Below are positions 1-10,540 of a stretch of DNA of 64,000 bases, piece after piece (the stretch's first letter is position 1; each line of letters begins with the position of its first letter). The stretch is from Trichoplax adhaerens. Taxonomy: Eukaryota; Placozoa; Uniplacotomia; Trichoplacea; Trichoplacidae. The DNA is taken from the NCBI RefSeq assembly GCF_000150275.1, contig NW_002060952.1, positions 828,482 through 892,481 of the forward strand. The letters run 5' to 3'. The notes beneath the pieces were generated by a model. That model made no database searches. It was not told where the DNA came from and worked only from the letters and a program-made list of their open reading frames with translations. Position numbers and translations under genes: made by a program.

Positions 1-1648
1 TAACTTGTTGAAACACGTAGATATACTCTGTTTCATGATTACTGTAATAAAATGAGATATTTAACCTGTATAAACTTTCAAAGCGGTAAATCAATGTGAA
101 AAAGCCACCTAACCGTATTTTACTGAGAGAGCATTGACTAACTATTACGTTTCATATTGGAGAGTATAAATTAATCCTTCAGTTTAAGAATTTCTATCCT
201 AGCTACGACAGTATGATTTATCTTTGACAATGGTAAACAGTTAATAATTTTATAAAAATATTATGATATTATAATTCACTCGGGATTGCTAAACTGATTA
301 AGATAGATAGCTAAATTTATAACTGTTTCCTCATTAATAAGTCATATCGGAGCGAAAAACGTAACAATAAACGAATAACTTGTTGCTGCCTTAATTTAAA
401 CTAAAGCCTTTTCGTATACTTCACGGTCTCATTAATTAAATTAAACGATAAGATACTTGACATCTTTTAATAAAATTTAAATCCAAAGAAAATGTCAGTA
501 GATAGTAACAGCCTTACTACAATTTAATTTATTAGGAGTCTAATGTTAACGGAGGATAAGAACTAACTATTAACAGAAAGACCTCACTTTATATACAACT
601 GGTAAACATCACCTGCCATCTTACAAGTTACTACAGCTTCCTAATTAATGGTGTAGGAGCTTCTACTAACACCATAGTGTCTTATATTATCGTCTATCTT
701 TCCAAATACGGTATAGATAACAACAACTGATTACATTGTTCATGTACTTTTAGTCGACAATACTATTATAATCATCATTTTAGATAAGATATCCCTACTA
801 ATATAGGATCTCCTATATTAACGTTAACAGCTATTTAAATTAATTAATCTCGCTAGCGTTACACATCTTGATTACGTATTGATTACAGCGAACTGAATAA
901 TGTAAAATAATCTATTAAGTTTTATCATAGTATTGCACCGTAGGTAAAGATAAGGTGCACTACTGCTTACAAAGAAAAAGAATAAATAAATAGATAAAAT
1001 TTACCTAATTGGTATATTTCCTACTAATCAATCATGGAATCTCTTTCTAAAATCATTGTGCTGTACAGTATAAAACCCCATGATATTTTTATTGTATCAT
1101 TATATATTGTCTGATGAATGTGATTTGAAGATATAGTTTACGTTATACTAAGATATCTTGTCAGAATTATGCCTTCTATCAATAGCTAGCACATCGTTAA
1201 GACTCATTCATGATTACAGACTATGGGGCGGCTAGGAAACTAAATAATAACATTTCCTTCTTTTGTGAACTGTTTGCACCCGCATATACGTGTCTTTGAA
1301 TGACAATTACATGACTGATCAGTTAGATTTACTTAAATAAACCCTGGGTGGCTATGGCAATTATAGGCGACAATGCTAGGCTGTATTAACAACCGATAAC
1401 TTACATGTTATAATGCGTAAAAATATATACAATAAAAGTATGTGTAAATATAAGTCTGCAAAGTGCATTAAATACTATTCAAATTAAAACGACTTTATAA
1501 ACGTAGAATATGAACATACTACAGACGATTGTTTAGTATACAACGCAAATTTATTTATACAATCAACAATGATACTTATGTTACTGAATGTCAAAGATTG
1601 CATGATTTAATAATGTCAAACAATCAATTTTGAGTAGTGCAGCCTTAC
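1..1648. other. No supported gene; downstream side of ALAD
   Basis: This AT-rich stretch lies downstream of the last ALAD exon I can place (ALAD is read leftward). I searched its reverse complement for the next ALAD segment, the one with the conserved APSDMMDGR-type active-site region, and did not find it. It is therefore probably intron, or the gene continues past the left edge. No RNA gene or repeat was recognised. Confidence 0.4.
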
Positions 1649-2601
1649 CACAATGTCCAGTACTTGTATAACTACAAATGCAAACGTCCGCAATGATGAG
1701 AATATTAGGAAAGGCACTTCGTAGTTTACGAATAGCTTGCATTGCTGGGGCATTTTCCGAGTCAGCATTTGAACCACGAACATCCTGTATCATTCCAAAC
1801 GAAAAGACTGATCAAAATTATAGCTATTTGGTTGTATAATATCCCTTAGATTTCTTGGCGCAGGGAAAACTGTTACAATTTGTGCGCGATCAAGCACATG
1901 TTAAAGATAGAAATAAAGCTTGGGCATTACGATGCTGAACTAGGTGGGAGTTACCTTGGATAGGTTTTGTAAAACGCCGAAGATTAACACTGATGTTAAA
2001 CCTTTATCAACTAAGGGTCCTACATGAGCTTCTAGGCGATTACAACCATAACTATATAGAAAATGGGTGCACAAGTTAGATTACATAGAGTTGATGATAT
2101 CCTACAAAATGATCTTCTGATCTGATATTGAGATTAATAGACAAGTTGTAGCTTGATGAATGTAAATACGGAGGTTCTTTAATCGCAATTAGATACCACA
2201 ACAGAAATTCGAATAATATAAGATGATCTGTAACTTTGACTTCAAGTTTTTCCTCTCATTTTACCGTGTTAAAGCAGGAAGAGCTTCTAATGGTTCTTCA
2301 ACATCGGGTTTGTCACTAAATAATTGAAAGTAAAAGATATATCACAAGTACAGCAAATATAAATGCGTCATATTTGGATCAATGAGTTAACAATTAGTCC
2401 TAATATATTTTCAACAGAAGTGCTATACTGAAAATATGAGCAAAAACTATCATTAAGATAGTTATAATCAAGATTTCAGTTAACTTACTGGACAAGAATA
2501 GGATATACAAAATTTTCTTTGGTTAAAACAGCTTCGGTAGATTGCCAATTTCGTAACACTTGGTGTCGATAGGAACAAAATAAAGTGCTGCGTTTCGCCA
2601 T
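1649..2601 (-). CDS. ALAD: Porphobilinogen synthase (delta-aminolevulinate dehydratase), 5' part of gene
   Basis: ALAD condenses two 5-aminolevulinate molecules to porphobilinogen in the cytosol, the second step of heme synthesis. Four exons read on the minus strand: 2601-2489, 2315-2265, 2051-1955 and 1784-1649 (phases 2, 2, 0, 1; all GT-AG). They encode the first 132 residues. Family matches are [20 protein letters not shown] near the N terminus, [20 protein letters not shown], then [13 protein letters not shown] and [15 protein letters not shown]. The three cysteines fall at residues 122, 124 and 132, the same numbers as the catalytic zinc ligands of human ALAD, so this is the zinc-dependent type. 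The start is the ATG at 2601, which aligns with the human N terminus; a CAG just before it may be the acceptor of an untranslated first exon. The remaining approximately 200 residues, including the Schiff-base lysines, were not found in the window, so the model is partial. Confidence 0.88.
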
Positions 2602-3803
2602 CTGCAGTATAATTTTCGAGTATAATATTTCAATACATCAATTACAAAAATGATCATTAACTGCATAAAAGATATCTTGTAATACTAACAAGCCTGTTAT
2701 TTGAATGTCTGATAGCGTACAAAAAGATTGCCAATCTTATCAAACGATAAATGCTGGAAGAATCAGTTTTGGTCACTCTTGATTCGATAGCCGCTGCGAT
2801 ATCACTAAGAGTGATGTATAATGTACTTTATTGAGGTAAATGATCAGGATTGCTACCTTAAAAGCGTAAGAAGACAATGAAAAGGCGGAAAGCGTCTATT
2901 TAACAGGGAAATAGTGACAAAAACGGATAGAAATTGATTTCTAAGTTGCTCAACTTGTAAAAGGAACTGAGTACGATAGTTAACTGTTTGAACTTTTATA
3001 CTTGGTTACGGTAACAAACTAAAGCTTGAATTATTAATAGAAGAGCAGTCGCCAGCGATGCGTAATTATTACTAGTCAGTTTATTAAATAGATTATAAAT
3101 TGTATTCAAACAAATGGCTTTTAATAATTTTTATTACGTCTAAGTTTTATGTTGTTCACAGTATGCAGTGTGATTTTATTGGTTAAAACTAAACGGATTA
3201 TTGACTAGGGTTAACACCCGTAGTGCGTTATTGTACCGATTAGAACACCTAACGGCCACAATTGCCTGTTGATGCTCTAAATTCATTTGATCTCAATTTT
3301 TAGTGCTATAATAAGCTAGGCAAGATCAAAACATTTGATTTTATGAATGTTATATATGTACATGATATAGAACAATTACTAAATGACTGTTTGTTAATGC
3401 TATTGTGATCACATTTGTAAATGTATTTGAATGGTCTACGGTCAAATGCAGTAGCTTAATAAAATTGATCTAAATTTTCCGTTAGTTAGTTTTACTTGAC
3501 TGCCACGAATTTGAAATATTTCTACTTTCTACCGGTAGCCTCATGCATAATTCTACTAATTGGAACTATCTTAATTATCAGAATCTATTTGTTATTGGAA
3601 TAGATACGAAATTCAGTCATCCATTTTTGCCCACTATCACTATAAACTAATGTGGTACTACATTGTTTGCGTGAATACTGATTGCGTAGCGTATCAATAT
3701 ATAGCAAAGTTATGAGAACGACAGAATTATAGCTGTTATACTGTTCTACTGCAACAGAATATAAATACGGATGGGTTTCTTAATTTACCTTTTTGAATTT
3801 TAG
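2602..3803. other. Intergenic, upstream of ALAD
   Basis: This holds the ALAD promoter side (right of 2601). A short open run starting with ATG at about 2751 on the plus strand (MLEESVLVTLDSIAAAISLR, stop at about 2834) and a possible 21-nt exon at 3041-3061 could be upstream exons of the candidate at 3804-4252, but I could not join them with agreeing phases. Nothing else is supported. Confidence 0.3.
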
Positions 3804-4252
3804 GAGCTTCTAATGCTAAAAATGTCAATTTTTGTCTTGTAGCTCGAATGGATGAATTATTTTGTTATCATCTCGATCGGTAATTCTCATACGTTTGAAG
3901 TCCTTGCAAATAATTAAATAAAATCAAAGATACAGTAGTGCCGTACATTATTATTATCATATTTAAAGCGATAAGAGCCTATTTCCATGACAATATCTTA
4001 ATGATGTTATAAGATATAACAATAACGTTAATTGTTGATGTATTTTTTATCTGAATATACAGTGATTCGATAAAATTTATCATAGTTGCTAATGAGTAAG
4101 TTCTAAGAATTAATTCTTGTCATTATGTTCTATTTAAGATCTTATTTTACAATTTGATGGGAAATTTATAACATTACTTTACTTACACTAGTACAACTGA
4201 TTCTAATTACATTACTAGGCTTAAAGAACGAGCTAGGAAATGCAAAATATAA
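3804..4252 (+). CDS. Candidate 3' exons of an unassigned gene
   Basis: Three open segments bounded by splice-like sites join with agreeing phases: 3804-3879 (after TTTTAG, before GTAATT), 4063-4095 (after ATACAG, before GTAAGT) and 4192-4252 (ends in TAA). Together they give about 55 residues, including NAKNVNFCLVARMDELFCYH, DSIKFIIVAN and ITRLKERARKCKI. The NVxxCLVA...FC...DxIxxxxVxN pattern loosely recalls the GADD45/L7Ae fold, but spacing is wrong and I do not assign it. The 5' end (phase 1) is not located. An open run this long can arise by chance in AT-rich sequence, so this is a weak call. Confidence 0.3.
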
Positions 4253-4671
4253 ACGTTTCCGGAGTATCCTGGTATATTTCAACTTCTAATAGTTATAAAT
4301 GAAAGCAGTTTGGTATAAGATCAGGTCGTAATTGGATCGTTATCGTAGATGATAGCAACTAGATATTCTGCTGAATTACATTAACGCATTTATTTTCATA
4401 AATTTGAAAAGTTTAACGCCTGATGATTTAAGAACAACATTATTCGATCAGACAATCTAAAAAAACAATTATCGTTTCATCTTAGTTAAAGTATCATGCA
4501 TTATTTAAATGGTCAATATGAACCTGGTGAAAGCTACTAACAGTAAGTAAACACTTATTTTTATATTGTTTGCTATAACTTCCAACAATCCAATATTTAT
4601 GTTGATATCTCATGTTGACTTACATTATCTCAATATTTTAAGATCATAAGTTAGACGTCACTAATCAGATT

Positions 4672-5217
4672 TCATTCACGGACAATACACTCAACATATT
4701 GTTGACTAATTTCAAGCTCGATCGTACACCATTCATCATATAAGGATTGCATTGGTCTGTATTTTTATGAATAATTTCAAAGGAACCTATCGGTAGATTT
4801 CCATGATTTATAAATTAGGAACAGGTCATACAAAGTTACTATCAATTCTTCAAGTAAATTGCAAGGAATATTTATTTCGTCCAATATAGTATTTGTTCAG
4901 TCTAACTGTGGAGACCTATTGATGTTTTTTGATCGATAAGATAATTTTGCCAAATTTATTGAAAGAATTTATTAACTACTGCAGGATCAACAATGACTAA
5001 TGCAAGATAAAGATTTCGATTTCATGACGATAGAGCTATCTTACATTGTTTCATCATTTCATTATCTCAGAACTGAGAGAGGTCGCTGACTATAGACAAG
5101 ATTGTCTATATTCAGATGATGGTAATAATTACTATGTTTGTAAAAGAGAATAATATTGAACCACCATCGAAACCATTGCTTCATTAGGTTTCCCAGGGGA
5201 GTTGGCTTTACGATAGG
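4672..5217 (-). CDS. Candidate exons of an unassigned gene
   Basis: Two open segments look protein-like on the minus strand. The first, 5217-5162, follows TATAG and precedes GTTCAA and contains YRKANSPGKPNEAMVSMV. The second, 4756-4672, follows ATACAG, starts PMQSLYDEWCTIELEISQQY and ends in TGA. Their phases (0 out, 2 in) do not join directly, so at least one exon between them is missing if they belong together. I do not recognise the family. They lie between the 3' end of the pseudouridine synthase gene and ALAD. Confidence 0.22.
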
Positions 5218-5613
5218 CTATACACTTATACTATATTTTTCAATGCGGAACCTCAGGCTACTAAATGATAATCAGATTGCACCACATAATGTGGACGATC
5301 CTTCAAAATTTTGATTTCATAGCGTTAAGGATAAAATGTGAGATTGACGTACACATGATAGTCAACAGGTCATGTGGTCGAAAGAACAATGCAAGTAAAT
5401 TTATAGCAATAACTCCCTACGATTTAATCAAATAATTAGTTATTACAGTATCATGCATTCTTATATAAAACTCATACGCACAATAATTTGAAGCTTTCAT
5501 TCAGTTAAATTTCAATAATATTTACTAGCATATTGTAATTACAATAACTGCGGTAACATTGGAAAATAGTTAATATGAATGTTATTACATTGACATGAAA
5601 TACACATTGAACT

Positions 5614-7865
5614 TTAGCTAATTTTTGGAGACTTTAGTTGAAGCATTTCAAGAGTTTGCATAAATTCATATGAAGGAGATGCTACTATAGCGAGATTTAT
5701 AACTTTACCACTTGCTGGCCATTTTGAAATAGTTACTTTTCTAAGATGTAAATGCATTTTCAAAGTGTTAGTATTTCCACCAATTAAATTCAAGGCTTGA
5801 CCTATTTTAGGGCTGACAACCTATGGCAGAAAATATGAACAGGAGCTATTTGAAAGGAAAAGATTAAACGAAATAATAATTTCGAGTAGCTCTTACTTGA
5901 TTATGACCGATTTTTTTCGAAGAGTATTGATGATCACCTAATACAGGGCAACCAAGCGCATCTGCTGCATGCACACGTATTTGTTTTTTATAGTACGTTT
6001 TAGTTTCAAATTCTATCAGTGCGCAGCCTATTTCACTTTTAGAGAGGACCTTATAGTTTGTAGAAGCAAGCCTGACCCTACCGCCATATTTGTATGCTAT
6101 TTCCTAAGAGAAAGGTAAGATTGGTATATTAAAGAATCAGCAAGAGCTTCATTACATAATAATGTAGTCTTACGTAACATCATATCATAACATATCTTAG
6201 TATTCATTCCCTACAAGTGAAACAACAAACGAACTATACAGTTAATAACCTGCTTTGATGCACCTTCATCTTGCATTTTTAGTTTTACCTATAATTGAAG
6301 CAAAGTTTGATTTGCTTAAGCAGTCTTGGTAAGCGTACGCTTATTTTTTTCCTTAAATCATTACTGAACAGTTGAAGTATTTAATGATAACTGCATAATC
6401 TTTTACTGGCACAGATATTTAAATGCACACCATTATATAAAATTGAAACCAACCCTTTTCAATGTTTTATCTTCTACTATTGGTATATCGATAGTTCCTA
6501 ACAGTAAAAAATGTTATTTTTAGTATAATTTTCTAACGGATGAGAAATTGGGGTATACTTTCCGATTTAGAAATTCAGATACTAATTTGTAGTATTATAA
6601 ATGGAAAAAGGGCATTTAAAATCACACTGAGTTAGTAATTCAGTGAAACCTTTTATTGCTTTGGGAATGCCCACGGTGATAGCCCTGAAGAAATAAAGAT
6701 AAGAATTAAAAGGTAGAACTAGAAGTAATAATTGGAAGGTAATAATGAAGTAGATAACGCGAAATAGTCACTTTTAAGGCTTTAAAATGCCTATACAAAA
6801 GTAATTTAAATCATATATAGTTACCAATATCGCTGATAGATTTTACCATTTATGAAGGATTTCTGAATTCTTTCGCTTACTTCTTTGTCTCTATTGAATA
6901 TGTGCAGATATATAGATGTATATATTAGAAAGTCAATTAAGAGTAAGGAAGGATACGACAAAATTTAATTTTATAACTAATTTTTACTTCGAGCCAATAA
7001 GAATTCCGGTACAATTCCTATTCAGTCGAGGGAAAAAGAAATTTTATCATGTTTAATTTAACCTTATTGAAATGTACTGTATCTAGTGAATACTAACAGT
7101 ATCGAATCGGATTTAAGTATATTAATGATAAAAAGTTATAGAATGAGCCAATCTATTGCAATCATTAGTATGAAGAACTGATACGATACTCCTTAAAATA
7201 TATATATATTACTGACCATACAAAACATGAATATAACAACTATAAGAAAATTTGCATGCGTACCTATCCAAGACATGAGAAAGGTATACTGGTTGGCTAT
7301 CATCATCGAGATTTAATTCTCTATAGATAGAATGACAGTTATATCCGATACCAGGATTATCTAAATGCGTGAAGAACGTTAGATGTTAGCAAGCATGAAG
7401 TTGAGACCATTCTGTTATCATCAATGTTAGTTTCTTGGCAGTGTTACAAACGACAGGAAATCATGCTGTAGTTAATACGATTACCATGACTTGCTATACC
7501 ATAAGGCTTGTTAATTGCAATGACATTGTCTATTGAGGATGATAAAGAAAGAATATGGTTAAGACGAAAATTTATGATGGTTGTATGTTTATTGCAAAGA
7601 TGTTTAATTCAATGCAGTAGTGAGAAATTTTTGTTCAAAATTTGTAGCCAAGCTGTAAGAATATAAAGTCATTGCGGTACTGAGATACGCAGTAAGATTT
7701 TGATATGATGTAGGTTACTTCCATGCATAGGCATTATTCTAAAAGATTTCAATTGGAGAACTTACAGCTATTGACTAGCAGCGTATCTGCTGTCACAACT
7801 GGTACCCTTGACGCCGAAGAAAGAGTTCGATAGAACTGGGCCCAAAATACTCGTATATTCGCCAT
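5614..7865 (-). CDS. RluA-family RNA pseudouridine synthase, RPUSD3/RPUSD4-like (mitochondrial)
   Basis: Ten exons on the minus strand: 7865-7766, 7529-7485, 7360-7264, 7017-6988, 6890-6825, 6684-6650, 6497-6454, 6288-6250, 6103-5897, 5820-5614. Every junction is GT-AG, phases agree, and the total of 870 nt gives 289 aa plus stop. The N terminus (MANIRVFWAQFYRTLSSASR) looks like a mitochondrial targeting peptide. Family landmarks follow in order: VIAINKPYGIASHDNPGIG, then LSHVLDRNCTGILIGS with the likely catalytic Asp at residue 80, RYWAITVGIPKAIKGTIDIP, CALIEF, and KKQIRVHAADALGCPVLGDH. These fit the animal RPUSD3/RPUSD4 subfamily, which modifies mitochondrial RNA. Two departures from the classic RluA motifs are notable: HVLDR replaces HRLDK, and TYYKKQIR replaces TGRxHQIR, much as in RPUSD3. 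Several exons are only 30-45 nt. Confidence 0.85.
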
Positions 7866-9592
7866 CAGAGTCGGTTTCTAGCTTGAATTTTGATGTCGAT
7901 AACAGCTGTAGCACTGATATAATAAAATTTGAATACAGCAGCTAGAGCGTAAGGAATCAATCAATTAACATTATAACCTCCTAGACAGCAATGCAAGCTG
8001 CACTACTTTGAGCTGCAGGACCTTGCGATAATTTTACATTCATAGTTGCATACAAGTTCTATTCAACACAGTAAGTGACTGCCATGACGGTTAGTTTAAT
8101 TTTACTGTATGTGTGTTCGTGGACCGGCATTACGATCTCACAAACAGGCAAGGATTGAAGACCTATTACAAGCAGCAAATACTGTACTACTGCACCGATC
8201 ATTAGCTAGCCTTCCTTCCTACTCATCCACTCCTATTACCTTTGGTATTCGTAGCAGAAATGGATACGGACGTGTCAATAAGCGTTTGAAATTTCTATAG
8301 CCTGCAAAATATACTCTCGTTCAAGTCTTACGCTTTAGCTTTTTATTTCACGTACAATAATTTGGAAATTCAGTGATCTTCCTCATCACTTTGCCTTAAT
8401 GGCTTACCTGGCGTGTTTTGCTTGTGCCACCGTTGAAGCCGAGCAACGTCTACAGTATTGGTCTATCGCGATCTCTGGCCAAGACCGTAGCTTACACAGG
8501 CTTTGTATTAAGATCTACAGTCCAATGAGAACAGTACATACTGTACAGCATGGTACTGTGCACTGTACAGGACCATGTTGATAACACAGTACTGCGCAGC
8601 CTCGTGCCTCAAGCAGCTCTAGGCAAAACTGTAGTACGCTTACAGTACACTAGCCCCAAAATGCAAATACTGTATAATACATTCATTGACTGTACTCAGT
8701 CATGGACTACTAAATGATTTAGTAGTGCACGACGAAGTAATTTAGCAGTCCATGGCTCAGTCAATTTTAGCCATAAGACTTCTAAAATAGAAAAGAAAAA
8801 TGCTTCCAAATCCCTGCTACAGCTACAGTACATGACAGTATCTTCCAGTATACTGTAGCGTACTGTACAGTACACTCTGTTCAGCAGAGGGTTTGGTCCG
8901 ACCACCAGACGGACAGAAGTCAATCAATTGCCAAGCTGCCTCTTCCTGCTGGTGCGGTCTAGCCAGGTAAAACTATGTAAAATGACCAGCAAATAGTTTC
9001 TATTTTCAGTAGTAAACAACAGTTGGATGTCCCCATGGTGATCCTGGACACAAGATCATACTACTGATCTGTGGTATACCGATACATCGACAGTACAGTT
9101 TGCCTGGAAATGGATTGGCTTCATTAACTGTAAGAGGAACACCGACAAGATTTTACATCATCAACCAAGAACAGACGTTCAATATACTGTGCTTTAGTCA
9201 TAAATGTGCCATAGATTACTCCGCTGCACTCGTAGCTGCAGTATACTGTAATCTCAATGAACAGGAATCAATTAAAATAGTATTAAAAAGAAAGTATACG
9301 CGTGTTTATAAAGTCTTTCACTTGGGATACTAGATCTCGGTAAATTATACGTCAATTACTTCCAGTAAGTACTAGTTAGGATGTATATGCTATGCAATCA
9401 TGAATGCCGTTGAACCTGATAGTACAGTATAGTCAGTTCTCTTGAATCATACTAATCTTTCATGTAATTCAATCGCGATTGTTGTTCACTGGCTCTACAA
9501 TATGTTGTTGGTAGCCTTAATAATGATGCATTATAATTGCTACAAGTTAGATATCATCAGCATACCTATCGAATCAACCTATAATTGCTAGG
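7866..9592. other. Divergent intergenic region with less AT-rich, repeat-like core
   Basis: This 1.7-kb stretch separates the starts of the pseudouridine synthase gene (leftward) and the first PH-like gene (rightward), so it holds both promoters. From about 8100 to 9300 base composition is visibly less AT-rich than the flanks. The reading frames open here (for example 8109-8300 and 8399-8581, plus strand) match nothing I know and are overlaid by palindromic repeats, so I do not call them genes. Confidence 0.5.
8515..8885. repeat. Cluster of TACTGTAC-type palindromes and hairpins; possible MITE remnant
   Basis: The word GTAC/TACTGTAC/TACAGTA recurs many times in this short interval, in both orientations. 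It includes the perfect 14-nt palindrome GTACTGTACAGTAC at 8860-8873. A nested hairpin sits in the middle: CTACTAAAT and ATTTAGTAG form perfect arms around one base at 8707-8725, enclosed by imperfect arms at 8685-8715 and 8740-8765 that share the CAGTCATGGACT/AGTCCATGGCTCAG core. The structure fits a decayed non-autonomous inverted-repeat element. Shorter TACTGTA words also occur elsewhere in the window (near 9425, 10035, 14860, 53630, 59875), so a dispersed family is possible. No transposase was seen. Confidence 0.45.
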
Positions 9593-10540
9593 ATGGAAGT
9601 GATCAAATCGCAGCCAAGCTGGAGTGGTACTTTTGGTGGGCGTGATGTAATCAGAAAAGCTGAGATTGATGTCGATGCATATGTGAAGCACACGGTATCG
9701 TTATCGTTAAGGTGGTCTTTTGTACCATTTTGCGGTTGCATCTTTTGTCAGCCTTGTCGTTATTGCTGTTGGGCTGAAGATGAAGCTCGAATTCAAGCCA
9801 ATGCTATCAGCTTAATCTTATATGAGCAAGAGTTAGAATTAACCTTGAAGAGTCATAAAATACGATGCCCCTGCGTTGGAGCAGCCCCACCGCCGCGTCC
9901 TTACACAATATATGGTACTGTATTTGCGTTATCTAAATTGCAGTACTACAATACTTCCTAATTATCACTATCTTTTGCGGGACTTTTATCTATGGTATAT
10001 TATTTATAGAATTAGTGCTAAGAATGCGTACTGTACTCATAATAACAGCATTTATATACTCGTATACTGTACTTATACATGGGACTCAAGCAAGATCCAA
10101 AATCTCCTGATACAAGTTGCAACTATAATTAATTAAGCTAACTAATATGGTAGCGAGATATATGTACAGTATTGAGACCTACGGGTAAATATATACGATC
10201 ACATTCTTGCATTTCGATAAATCTAGAAATGTGCGATCTTTACAACGGCTTTCTTGAATATACTAATTTGTCATTGATTTTATTTTTTATAAACTAAATA
10301 GCAACATGTGGAATAGTTCCCGATGTAACCACTACTGTCCCATTGTCTCAAATTCAAAAAATAGCTTTAACTGAATTTCAAGGAATCGAATTGCTACAAT
10401 TTGTTTATATAACTGGACAATCATCACGACCAAATCAACCTGCGCCATGTGCTAGTATCACTGTTAGATGCGTGAAAAATGCAAAAAGTTTTAGAGATGC
10501 GGTATTACAACAACAAAGGATGATTTCCGAAAAAAAGTAG
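9593..10540 (+). CDS. Uncharacterised protein with PH-like C-terminal half, cysteine-rich (paralogue 1)
   Basis: Two exons, 9593-9914 and 10302-10540, joined by a phase-1 GT-AG intron, encode 186 aa. No family was firmly recognised. Exon 1 contains a cysteine cluster, CGCIFCQPCRYCC (residues 47-59), then ARIQANAISLILYEQELEL and a Cys-x-Cys/proline segment, CPCVGAAPPPRPY. Exon 2 has VPLSQIQKIALTEFQGIELL and ASITVRCVKNAKSFRDAVLQ. The order of a strand-rich segment, 'VPLSxIxxI', 'xITVxxVxNxxxFRxAV' and a final helix resembles the bacterial-type PH fold; this is inference. The cysteine cluster could be a lipidation or metal site. There is no signal peptide. The gene is paralogous to the one at 18493-19492, sharing intron phase and position. 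It starts at the first ATG of the open exon. The splice donor (GTACTG) is weak. Confidence 0.7.

Noticed and set aside
3804-4252. GADD45 identity for the candidate gene
   Set aside because: The NVxxCLxA and FC...DI...V.N words are similar, but the spacing between them is far too short and the upstream domain was not found.
8399-8581. Plus-strand open frames in the palindrome-rich island (also 8109-8300; minus strand 8696-8923)
   Set aside because: They run through repeated TACTGTAC words and hairpins, lack family resemblance, and the region shows signs of being repeat-derived.
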